The notes beneath the pieces were generated by a model, which saw only the letters and a program-made list of their open reading frames with translations, was not told the origin of the DNA and searched no databases. DNA of 64,000 bases from contig NZ_FNNN01000003.1 of the NCBI RefSeq assembly GCF_900106755.1, positions 1 through 64,000 on the forward strand, in the 5' to 3' direction. The stretch comes from Bacteroides faecis MAJ27 (lineage in GTDB: Bacteria > Bacteroidota > Bacteroidia > Bacteroidales > Bacteroidaceae). A program made the position numbers and the translations under genes. This document shows, in pieces, positions 1 through 15,216 of the stretch (positions within the stretch are counted from its first letter, which is position 1; each line of letters begins with the position of its first letter).

Positions 1-22
1 GATACAAAAACTTTGGGTAATA

Positions 23-56
23 ACAAAGCCCGGGCTTGTGAAAGTCTGGGCTTTGT
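23..56. repeat. Perfect inverted repeat at left window edge
   Basis: Nine-base arms ACAAAGCCC (23-31) and GGGCTTTGT (48-56) flank a 16-base loop. Neither side has a clear run of T, so it is not a textbook terminator. It sits just beyond the terminator of the GH2 gene and may belong to the neighbouring gene outside the window. Confidence 0.5.
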
Positions 57-60
57 GCAT

Positions 61-93
61 AAAAAAAGGTTGTGCCAGCGTTTTGACACAACC
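61..93 (-). terminator. Rho-independent terminator of the GH2 operon
   Basis: On the minus strand a stem of GGTTGTG/CACAACC (arms at 87-93 and 68-74) is followed directly by seven T (61-67 read in reverse). It lies 13 bases past the stop of the GH2 gene that ends at 106 and closes the two-gene GH2 transcript. Confidence 0.85.
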
Positions 94-105
94 TCTTTAT
101 TTCAT

Positions 106-2988
<2,883 letters not shown>

Positions 2989-3009
2989 TTATTTGTATCA
3001 AATCTTATT

Positions 3010-7914
<4,905 letters not shown>

Positions 7915-7921
7915 TAAATAG

Positions 7922-7956
7922 AAAGAGGAAGACGGATGGTTTTCCTCTTTTTTATT
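7922..7956 (+). terminator. Rho-independent terminator after tlpA-like gene
   Basis: Nine-base arms AAAGAGGAA (7922-7930) and TTCCTCTTT (7942-7950) run into a T-rich tail. It lies 8 bases beyond the TlpA-like stop codon. Confidence 0.85.
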
Positions 7957-8202
7957 CCTTCACAGTAAACTTACTTATAAAGCCAAAATCATTTCAAAAC
8001 AGAATTGCCTTTTTATAAGTTCTCATTCTGCCATTCTTTTGTATGATTCAATATATGAATAATCGTCTAATTAATATTGGAGCATTGAATATTAAAATAT
8101 GAATATCATATTAACATTAAATATGTTGCAATTCTAAATAGCTCCGTAAGTAGTCCCAAAAAGTCCTGTAAATATGGCATTATATTCTAAGAAATAGCTT
8201 TC
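7957..8202. other. AT-rich gene-free stretch upstream of kinase gene
   Basis: About 250 bases without a credible reading frame or a conserved RNA motif that I recognise. It is strongly AT-rich and leads into the kinase promoter. Confidence 0.6.
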
Positions 8203-8237
8203 TTTGTTATGAACATATACGTCATCCTATATATTTG
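8203..8237 (+). promoter_or_regulatory. Bacteroides-type promoter for the PAS kinase
   Basis: A perfect -7 box TATATTTG (8230-8237, consensus TAnnTTTG) is preceded by TTTG at 8203-8206 as candidate -33 element. The spacing (23 bases) is slightly longer than the usual 19-21. The start codon follows 18 bases later. Confidence 0.6.
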
Positions 8238-8255
8238 CATTAAAAACCAAAAGAA

Positions 8256-9755
8256 ATGGAAGAGAACAAACAAACGCTCTATTATGATGAATTACTAAGT
8301 ATTTTACCCGATGGAGTTATCATATTTGATGTTGGTGGAGAAGTCATTCAACTTAATCAGCAGGCTCTAACAGAGCTTCATGTTCACCCATCAGTCAATG
8401 AGATACTTCCTCTTCCTGCCAATCATTTATTTAAACTGCTAAACAAGAAGGAAGATATACTCTCGACTATTCTGCAAAAGATTTGTCAAGGAGAAAAAAC
8501 TTATTCATTGCCTGAACATACTTTTATGCAAGAACAGGTTGATTATACCCAATTTCCTATCAGAGGGGAATTTGCAACAATTAGGGAGGAAGGTAAATTA
8601 AAAAAGATCTTATTCTTTTTCCGCAATATTACAGTAGAACTAACACAAGAGTATATCTTGAATACCGCTTTACAAAGAACTAGAATATATCCCTGGTATT
8701 ACGATATAAGCCGAAGTGAATTTACCCTTGACGATCGTTATTTTGAGCATTTAGGTATTCCGGCAGGAGAAAACAATACTTTGACAATGGAGGAATATGT
8801 GAATATGATTCATCCGGACGACCGACAAACCATGACCGATGCCTTTGTTGTGCAACTTAGCGGCAATACAACTTTTGATAAAACCGTACCATTCCGTTTG
8901 CGCCGCGGAGACGGCACTTGGGAATGGTTTGAGGGTCAATCCACTTATATTGCAAACATCTCCGGACATCCCTATCGATTAGTGGGAATCTGTCTGAGTA
9001 TCCAAGAATATAAAGACATAGAAAACACTTTGATAGAGGCCCGTAAGAAAGCAGAAGAAAGTGACCGCCTTAAAATGGCTTTTTTAGCAAATATGAGCCA
9101 TGAGATTCGTACACCATTGAATGCAATAGTAGGCTTCTCTGATGTAATCGGTTCCAGTTATGATGGATTAAGTGAGGAAGAACGTGCCGATTTTGTGAGG
9201 TTAATCAGCGTCAACAGCGAACACTTACTAAGGCTGATTGATGACATACTTGATTTATCCAAGATTGAATCAGATACTATTAAATTTACTTTCACAGATT
9301 GTTCTCTAAAGTCTCTAATGATAGATATAGAGAAAGAACAGGCTGTGAAATCTACATCTGAAATCGATATTAGAGCAATATTGCCCGATGAAGATGTCTA
9401 TATCAACACAGATGCTACACGTCTGAAACAAGTAGTATGTAATTTCATTAATAATGCCCGCAAGTTTACAGAAAAAGGATATATTCATTTCGGTTATACT
9501 GTTGATTCTATCCATGCAGACTCAGTTCATGTATTTGTGGAAGATACTGGTTCGGGGATTCCGCAGGAATGCCAAAAAGAAATATTCGACCGTTTCTATA
9601 AGGTAGATACATTTAAGCAGGGAACCGGTTTGGGGCTTTCTATCTGCAAAACGATTGCCGAACATCTGCAAGGAGAAATTTCCGTTGAATCAGAAGTTGG
9701 GAAAGGCAGCTGTTTTAGTGTTACCCTGCCATTCAAAAGGCAAGCAGAAGATTAG
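8256..9755 (+). CDS. Soluble PAS-domain sensor histidine kinase
   Basis: 499 residues, no signal peptide and no membrane segment, so cytosolic. Two PAS-like domains (about 10-130 and 140-255, the second with the PAS_3/PAC signature HPDDR and GDGTWEWFEG) precede a HisKA domain with phosphoacceptor H282 (NMSHEIRTPLN) and a HATPase_c domain with N box (NFINNARKF), G1 (DTGSGIP) and G2 (GTGLGLSICK). There is no receiver or DNA-binding domain, so it is not one of the hybrid two-component regulators that typically control these loci, and no response regulator gene is adjacent. Its stop codon overlaps that of the convergent AraC gene by four bases. The signal and partner are unknown. Confidence 0.9.
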   Translation: MEENKQTLYYDELLSILPDGVIIFDVGGEVIQLNQQALTELHVHPSVNEILPLPANHLFKLLNKKEDILSTILQKICQGEKTYSLPEHTFMQEQVDYTQFPIRGEFATIREEGKLKKILFFFRNITVELTQEYILNTALQRTRIYPWYYDISRSEFTLDDRYFEHLGIPAGENNTLTMEEYVNMIHPDDRQTMTDAFVVQLSGNTTFDKTVPFRLRRGDGTWEWFEGQSTYIANISGHPYRLVGICLSIQEYKDIENTLIEARKKAEESDRLKMAFLANMSHEIRTPLNAIVGFSDVIGSSYDGLSEEERADFVRLISVNSEHLLRLIDDILDLSKIESDTIKFTFTDCSLKSLMIDIEKEQAVKSTSEIDIRAILPDEDVYINTDATRLKQVVCNFINNARKFTEKGYIHFGYTVDSIHADSVHVFVEDTGSGIPQECQKEIFDRFYKVDTFKQGTGLGLSICKTIAEHLQGEISVESEVGKGSCFSVTLPFKRQAED

Positions 9756-10594
9756 TGGCCTCTATATTTTTGTGGAGTGACACCGGTATGCTGCTTAAAA
9801 AACTTATTGAAGAAAGAGATGTTATTGAATCCCAGGGACAAAGCTATGTTTTTCACAGGCTCATTGCTTGACTTTAAACGGGACTTGGCATCCATCAGGA
9901 TAACAGAAGCAATTATTTCTAACGGAGTATTCCCCGCTGCCTTCTTGATTGTTGAACAAAAATGAGGCAGAGTAAGTCCTAAGTGACTGGCATAAAAAGA
10001 GGTACCATGATGAACAGTATAATACCTCATAACCAGTTGTATGAATTCCTGATATATCTCATATTTTCTTGATTGAGATGATATATACCATTTATTCTGC
10101 AATTTGTAAATTTCGGTCGCTCCTTCTACAAACATGGTGAGAACAGCTTTTACAATCTCTTTGTTAGCCAATGTTCTGGCCGAAGTGTATGCAAGAATCG
10201 ATGATTCATAAAACAGTTTATAGCTATTGGCTTGCAGCGGAGATAATTTGATAACCGGATTTTGCATGATTATCGGAAGCAGATGTTGGGTGGACTTCAT
10301 CAAATTAATATTTTCTATAAACTGAAAAGAGAAGCCTGCGTAATAAATATGAATATCAGACGAAAACTCATGAATTTCCATAAAATAATTAGGTGGTAAG
10401 GTAATTAAATCGTTTTCGACAATATTATAGTGATTCCCATTAATCGTTGCTTGTATTGTCCCTTTCGTACAAAGAATAAAGAAACCGGCCTCTATTTTAC
10501 AATGAACATTTTTATACCCTAGCAAGTTTTCCCCGAATCCTTCTCCCACTTTATAATCAACCGTTAAATTGTACCTTGGTATATCGCTTTCCAT
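9752..10594 (-). CDS. AraC-family transcriptional regulator
   Basis: 280 residues. The N-terminal half (about 15-140) reads as a cupin-like sensing domain. The C-terminal part (about 180-280) has the two helix-turn-helix units of AraC/XylS, ending in the classic signature SLGFNNISFFNKFFKQHTG and VTPQKYRGH. Cytosolic, no signal peptide. The gene ends inside the stop codon of the convergent PAS kinase (shared TTAG at 9752-9755). It is transcribed toward the kinase, away from the GH137-GH2 gene whose terminator lies upstream of it. The regulon is unknown; nearby RG-II genes are candidates, but this family often controls metabolism or stress genes elsewhere. Confidence 0.9.
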   Translation of the reverse strand: MESDIPRYNLTVDYKVGEGFGENLLGYKNVHCKIEAGFFILCTKGTIQATINGNHYNIVENDLITLPPNYFMEIHEFSSDIHIYYAGFSFQFIENINLMKSTQHLLPIIMQNPVIKLSPLQANSYKLFYESSILAYTSARTLANKEIVKAVLTMFVEGATEIYKLQNKWYISSQSRKYEIYQEFIQLVMRYYTVHHGTSFYASHLGLTLPHFCSTIKKAAGNTPLEIIASVILMDAKSRLKSSNEPVKNIALSLGFNNISFFNKFFKQHTGVTPQKYRGH

Positions 10595-10724
10595 TGTCTA
10601 TCTTGTTTTTAATTTCAAATATAGAGATTATTTAAAATCCACATTCAGGATAATTAAAATTCGAGCATCGAATCTTAAAAAAATAACATTTATATTCTAT
10701 TTATAAGAAAAGGACAAAATAAGA

Positions 10725-10767
10725 AACGGGATACAGAAAGCTATATAAAACGTCTTTGCATCCCGTT
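10725..10767 (-). terminator. Terminator hairpin after GH137-GH2 gene
   Basis: Arms AACGGGAT (10725-10732) and ATCCCGTT (10760-10767), extendable inward by CTTTG/CAGAAAG pairs, form a hairpin. On the minus strand it is followed by TTCTTATTTTG. It is 27 bases past the stop of the GH137-GH2 gene. Confidence 0.7.
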
Positions 10768-10793
10768 ACTTTTAGTGTTGTAATTTGGTGGAA

Positions 10794-13700
10794 TTACTGA
10801 ATATCCAACGCATCAAATGCCAAACCATCCATATTCTCTGCTGAAAGCAGTACCTTATAATGTCCGGCATTAATAAATGTACCGGTGGTGGTACTCATCA
10901 TCTTCCATTTGTCCGGTGTTTTGGGGAAGGTAAGTACATCCTCTTTCAATACCACTCCTTTTGAATCAATGAACTTCATTAATACAGGCATCGGTTTTTC
11001 GGTAGTATTCATATATTTAAAACGAAGTGCATAGACTTGTGCCAATCCTGTAGAAACATTCCATTCAATACTGTTACCTTTTCCTTTACCAAAGAAAACA
11101 CCCATCTGTTTGCGGTGTTCTTTCTTCTGGAATTTTCCTTTCAGTACAGCAGCTTCCGCTTCGTAAGCTATGCTGACACGAGCATTTTTGTCTTCGGGAA
11201 GCAATTCTTTCGGAGTTTTCTCCATCACTTCTTTACTTGCCTTCTCCCAATTCCAGTCTGATGCGGGAAATAGAGTCGGTTTCGAATCCGAATTGGCAGA
11301 AGCAATAGCAATACCCGAAATCAAAGCCTGCCCCGCTTTCACTTCCGGAAAATGTATTTTCAATAATCCGCCTTTTACAATAGCGTATACTACTTTTTTA
11401 CAAGCTCCATCGTGACCACTTTCAGCCCAAATGTCAAGATCATCCAATACCACAGAGTCATTCACTGCAACATCAAAAATGCGCAATCCTTCACAATCGG
11501 CAGAAGCACTGCCTCCTGTTCCATGCCAAGGTTCTGTGAAGTAAAATTCGATTCGATACATTCCATCAGCTACCGGGAAATTGTATTCCAGTTGATGGCG
11601 GCCAAAACGGAAATACTGAAACAATTTCCAGTCACGACTTCCCCGAATCGGATCATTCGTAGTGCGCTGACTTGCAAGGTATGGATTCAACTCGTTGAAG
11701 CTTGCTGCCCATGAACGGGAGTAATTGGTATTATCCTGCATCCATAACTGACCAAAACTATCTGTAAAATCATCTCCCCCACAGTTGATGCGATACAGGT
11801 AATTATATCCGTCCTCACCTTTCAATAGAGGTTTTGTGTCCTGATACAATATCCCGAAATGAGGAGCTTGTTCCAGACCGTTGAGTACAAGAATGTCTTC
11901 GGCAACAGCTTTTCCTTTATAATATCCTACAGCACGAAGTACATTATAACGAATATCCCGATTCTCCCACATAAAGTGAGTACCTGTGCCATTATTCTTT
12001 TTACGTCCCAGATAAGTCACTTTTTCATTGGACATATCATTATAAAGCAATACAGAATCACAATTGCTGTATGCTTCGATCGTAGCCCGACGGCGTCCTT
12101 TCTCAAAACGGTCCGCCCAAGTATGTGATACCAGATATACCATCGGGTCCTTAGCTGCCGAAACATAGTTGGCACGATACATATAATATACGTCCAATGG
12201 TTCTTCCCACGGAGTCACCAGTCCTTTATAGTTGAACGGGCCTACCTTATCTATTTTCCGGTATGCCTCATCCGGCTGACGACGTCCGGGATTGTCATGA
12301 CTGCTGAAAATCCATTGAAACTGTCCGCAAACACTGTCTTTGACCTGTTCCGCCAGACGAATCTTTGTTTCCATCAACCGGCACATACGGCTCTCACTCC
12401 ATACACCATTTGCGTCGAATTCCGCAGGTTCCGTATGCAGATCAATGCTTCTCCAGGCACCATATTCTCCATTCAGTAACTGGTTCTTCTGCGAAAGTTC
12501 CTTTCCATACTTCGTAACATCTCCTCCATATGTACCGCTCCAATTCTGAATTACATTCCAGTCAGTCCCTTCACCTCCGTTGCAAGTGGTAATGATACGC
12601 ATTGTACGTGCTGTGGGGTCCATTTCACGAATGATTTCACTACACTCCTGTGCAAATTCACGAGGCAATGTACTCTCATTCTGTAATCCCCATATCACTA
12701 CTGACGGAGAATTACGACGTTCCTTCACCCATTGACGAAGCAGCTTTTTAAAATTCTCACGAAACTCCGGAGTATCATACCACACGTGGGCAGAAAGCTG
12801 TGTCCAGAACAAGACTCCTTCTTCATCCCAATATTTCTGATAATCGAGATGATGTGGCTGGTGGGCATCACGAAAGGCATTAAAACCTGCCGCACGTATT
12901 TGCTTCACTCTTGCAGCTACCTGTTCTTTACTGAATGCATGACTCTGTCCGAACTGATGTTCATACTCGCATACGCCATTGATAAAGACAGGCTTTTCAT
13001 TCAGGTAAAAGCGACCATCTCCATCATTTCTCTTCACCGGCCAACTGATCGTACGGATACCGAACGGAGTTGAAATCTCATCCGTTGTTTTAGTATCACG
13101 CTTAATCATACTTGCCAGTTTATAAAGATATGGATTCTCCGTATCCCATAAAACAGGATTTTCTACAGGAGCCTGTTGGCGAATTACCTTCATTTCTCCC
13201 GGAGCCAATGTCACTTTCTCTACCAGACGGAATACTTGTTTTCCATCCTCATTACTCAATTTATTAACTACCTCTATCGTTTCCTCGGTCTTACCATAGT
13301 TCTTCACCTCTGTTTCTACAAATATATTAGCCGCCTTTTCATCATTCCAGATGTGTACTCCGAAAGGTTCAATACGAATCTCATCTGTTACCTCCAGCAC
13401 TACCGGACGGAATATTCCTAACGGCTGAGAGCCTTCACTAAATCCCCACTCTGACGAACATCCACCACATACCCACGGCATATCGGCTATCATTTCCGGA
13501 TGCTCCGCTTTTACTTCCAGACGATTTGTTCCTTGTTTCAGTGCATCGGTCACGTCCAATGTCAACGTAGTACGCCCTACCGGATGACGTCCGAAGTCAT
13601 GTCCGTTCACTTTAATAGTAGCATACGTACCCACTCCTTCAAAACGCAGGAAATACCTTTTTAATTGACTATTGACAGTTGACAATTGACAATTATCGAG

Positions 13701-15065
13701 AGAGAAGTCTTTTACGTACATGGCTGTTCCGTGTAGGTTGCCATGAGTTAGTTGGCGATAACCGTAATAGTCATCCCAGTTATGGGGGATTCGACAATCG
13801 ATAACTGATGATTGACGGTTGGTAATCGGTGATTGGTGATTATCCTTTGAATGGTCTTTTGAATTGTCGATTGTTAATTGTGAATTGTCAATTAACCAAG
13901 TTTTCCAGCCTTCATTCAGTTCAGTGATCATCCGACGGTTCTTTGTTTCAGGTTTCGGGAAGCGGACTGCGGAACGTCCCATCGGTTGGCTCGTGGCAAC
14001 AGCGATACCACGCTGTTCGGCATTATTCACTGCACAATAAAAATGATAAACTACTCCATCGTGTTTGATTACATAACTTTTATGTGCAAACAATTCGTCA
14101 TAATTCTTAGACGGGATAATCAAATCAGCCCCATGCCAGTCTGTCCAGTTGACCAGATCATAACTTGCAGCAAACGTATTAAAAGCTTTATACTTGCGCG
14201 AGGGTTCAAAAGCAGAGAAATAAAACATCACATACACGTCGCCCATTTTCTGAATGTGAGCATCTCCGGTGATCGTTCCGTCCGCTTCGTGCGCAAAGAC
14301 CGGATTGCCGGGATAGCGTTTCCATGTTTTCATATCCTTGGAGAGTGCGATACCTACCCGTTCTCCTTTTAAGTCCGTTTCCGGATGGCGCCCTCCCGCA
14401 TTGTAGAACATCACAAACGGAGCCCCTAAGGTTTTGTCTTTATCCCAGTAAACAGTACTTTTATATTGGGTCAGCTTTTCCCACCACTGTGCCTCTTTAT
14501 CATGAATGCTTAAAATAGGTTTGTCTAAAGACTCCCATTCGTGAGCCGTGGAAATATCTCCTTTGGTAGATGCCAGTCCGACAAAGAGTGGTGCTTTTAC
14601 GGCTTCATACCCTGTACCTTCGCCACCGATGTAAGTCATCCAGTGACGACCTTTATAAGTCTGGAGCTGGTAGCTTCCTCCCCATTCCATATCCGGCAGC
14701 GCAGGAAATCCGCCACGCTGATTACAGTCCCATTTTCCGTCCCGATAGGAAAGTACGCGTCCAAGAGTATGCCATTCAAGCAGATTATCACTTTCTGCTA
14801 TCCAGGTTTCGTATCCACGGCCATCCGTTCCGGTCTTGCCATTATAAACGACGTACGTCATCAGCCACTTGTCTCCCTGACGGAATACTGTGGGACAATC
14901 AATCTTATGATAATTGTCGGTCGGGGCAACGGCAAGTCCGTACTTATAGGGCGTCTTTACCTCCTCATAAATCTGCTCCATCCGTTCCTGCGTAACTTCT
15001 TCACGTTGCGCATGCAGAGTGCATACAGTAACTATACTAAATAATGTCAGTAATAACTTCTTCAT
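10794..15065 (-). CDS. GH137 beta-L-arabinofuranosidase fused to GH2 beta-glucuronidase (BT0996-like)
   Basis: About 1423 residues from ATG 15065 (MKKLLLTLFSIVTVCTLHAQ, a clean signal peptide); an ATG at 15083 adds six residues and is less likely. Residues about 25-380 form a five-bladed beta-propeller of GH137 type. Residues about 385-1050 are GH2: sugar-binding domain, Ig-like domain and TIM barrel with acid/base E797 (WGLQNEST) and nucleophile E867 (NGEYGAW). A long C-terminal beta region (about 1090-1420) looks like malectin/CBM-type sandwiches. The B. thetaiotaomicron counterpart removes beta-L-Araf from RG-II chain B (GH137) and GlcA from chain A (GH2). Two low-complexity repeat inserts disrupt loops of the GH2 sugar-binding domain without breaking frame. 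It lies downstream of GH138, across the repeat array. Confidence 0.92.
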   Translation of the reverse strand: MKKLLLTLFSIVTVCTLHAQREEVTQERMEQIYEEVKTPYKYGLAVAPTDNYHKIDCPTVFRQGDKWLMTYVVYNGKTGTDGRGYETWIAESDNLLEWHTLGRVLSYRDGKWDCNQRGGFPALPDMEWGGSYQLQTYKGRHWMTYIGGEGTGYEAVKAPLFVGLASTKGDISTAHEWESLDKPILSIHDKEAQWWEKLTQYKSTVYWDKDKTLGAPFVMFYNAGGRHPETDLKGERVGIALSKDMKTWKRYPGNPVFAHEADGTITGDAHIQKMGDVYVMFYFSAFEPSRKYKAFNTFAASYDLVNWTDWHGADLIIPSKNYDELFAHKSYVIKHDGVVYHFYCAVNNAEQRGIAVATSQPMGRSAVRFPKPETKNRRMITELNEGWKTWLIDNSQLTIDNSKDHSKDNHQSPITNRQSSVIDCRIPHNWDDYYGYRQLTHGNLHGTAMYVKDFSLDNCQLSTVNSQLKRYFLRFEGVGTYATIKVNGHDFGRHPVGRTTLTLDVTDALKQGTNRLEVKAEHPEMIADMPWVCGGCSSEWGFSEGSQPLGIFRPVVLEVTDEIRIEPFGVHIWNDEKAANIFVETEVKNYGKTEETIEVVNKLSNEDGKQVFRLVEKVTLAPGEMKVIRQQAPVENPVLWDTENPYLYKLASMIKRDTKTTDEISTPFGIRTISWPVKRNDGDGRFYLNEKPVFINGVCEYEHQFGQSHAFSKEQVAARVKQIRAAGFNAFRDAHQPHHLDYQKYWDEEGVLFWTQLSAHVWYDTPEFRENFKKLLRQWVKERRNSPSVVIWGLQNESTLPREFAQECSEIIREMDPTARTMRIITTCNGGEGTDWNVIQNWSGTYGGDVTKYGKELSQKNQLLNGEYGAWRSIDLHTEPAEFDANGVWSESRMCRLMETKIRLAEQVKDSVCGQFQWIFSSHDNPGRRQPDEAYRKIDKVGPFNYKGLVTPWEEPLDVYYMYRANYVSAAKDPMVYLVSHTWADRFEKGRRRATIEAYSNCDSVLLYNDMSNEKVTYLGRKKNNGTGTHFMWENRDIRYNVLRAVGYYKGKAVAEDILVLNGLEQAPHFGILYQDTKPLLKGEDGYNYLYRINCGGDDFTDSFGQLWMQDNTNYSRSWAASFNELNPYLASQRTTNDPIRGSRDWKLFQYFRFGRHQLEYNFPVADGMYRIEFYFTEPWHGTGGSASADCEGLRIFDVAVNDSVVLDDLDIWAESGHDGACKKVVYAIVKGGLLKIHFPEVKAGQALISGIAIASANSDSKPTLFPASDWNWEKASKEVMEKTPKELLPEDKNARVSIAYEAEAAVLKGKFQKKEHRKQMGVFFGKGKGNSIEWNVSTGLAQVYALRFKYMNTTEKPMPVLMKFIDSKGVVLKEDVLTFPKTPDKWKMMSTTTGTFINAGHYKVLLSAENMDGLAFDALDIQ
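13659..13699. repeat. In-frame AATTGACAATT-type repeat insert, copy A
   Basis: Overlapping TTGACAATTGAC-like units encode an N/S/Q/L-rich string (CQLSTVNSQL) at about residues 456-469 of the GH137-GH2 protein. It falls between the GH2 beta strands YVKDFSL and RYFLRFEG, a position normally occupied by a short loop. Confidence 0.75.
13792..13897. repeat. In-frame AATTGACAATT-type repeat insert, copy B
   Basis: A 106-base stretch of degenerate ATTGACAATT/GATTGGTGATT units encodes an N/S/D/Q-rich string at about residues 390-425. It sits between the GH2 strands ending WKTWL and beginning CRIPHNW. Composition is unlike the rest of the gene. Confidence 0.75.
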
Positions 15066-15106
15066 TATACTTTTATCTATCATCTTTATCTAAGTTGTGA
15101 CCATTA

Positions 15107-15189
15107 GTTTCATTGCTCGAAACAAAAGGTTTCAAGGCATGAAACTAATGGTTTCACACCGAGAAACAAACAGTTTCATTGCTTGAAAC
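15107..15189. repeat. Four-unit palindrome array, exact 22-bp period
   Basis: Four copies of GTTTC-N7-GAAAC begin at 15107, 15129, 15151 and 15173, each followed by a 5-base spacer. Arms are identical; the seven central bases and the spacers vary (units 1 and 4 are similar, ATTGCTC and ATTGCTT). It fills the gap between GH138 (stop at 15217) and the GH137-GH2 start (15065). In RNA each unit could form a 5-bp hairpin, and neighbouring arms can also pair across the spacer. Confidence 0.9.
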
Positions 15190-15216
15190 TAAATATGGAC
15201 TTACAACAAGTGCTCA

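Noticed and set aside
15107..15189. CRISPR array
   Set aside because: The repeat unit is a 17-bp palindrome with 5-bp spacers, far too short for CRISPR, and no cas gene is present.
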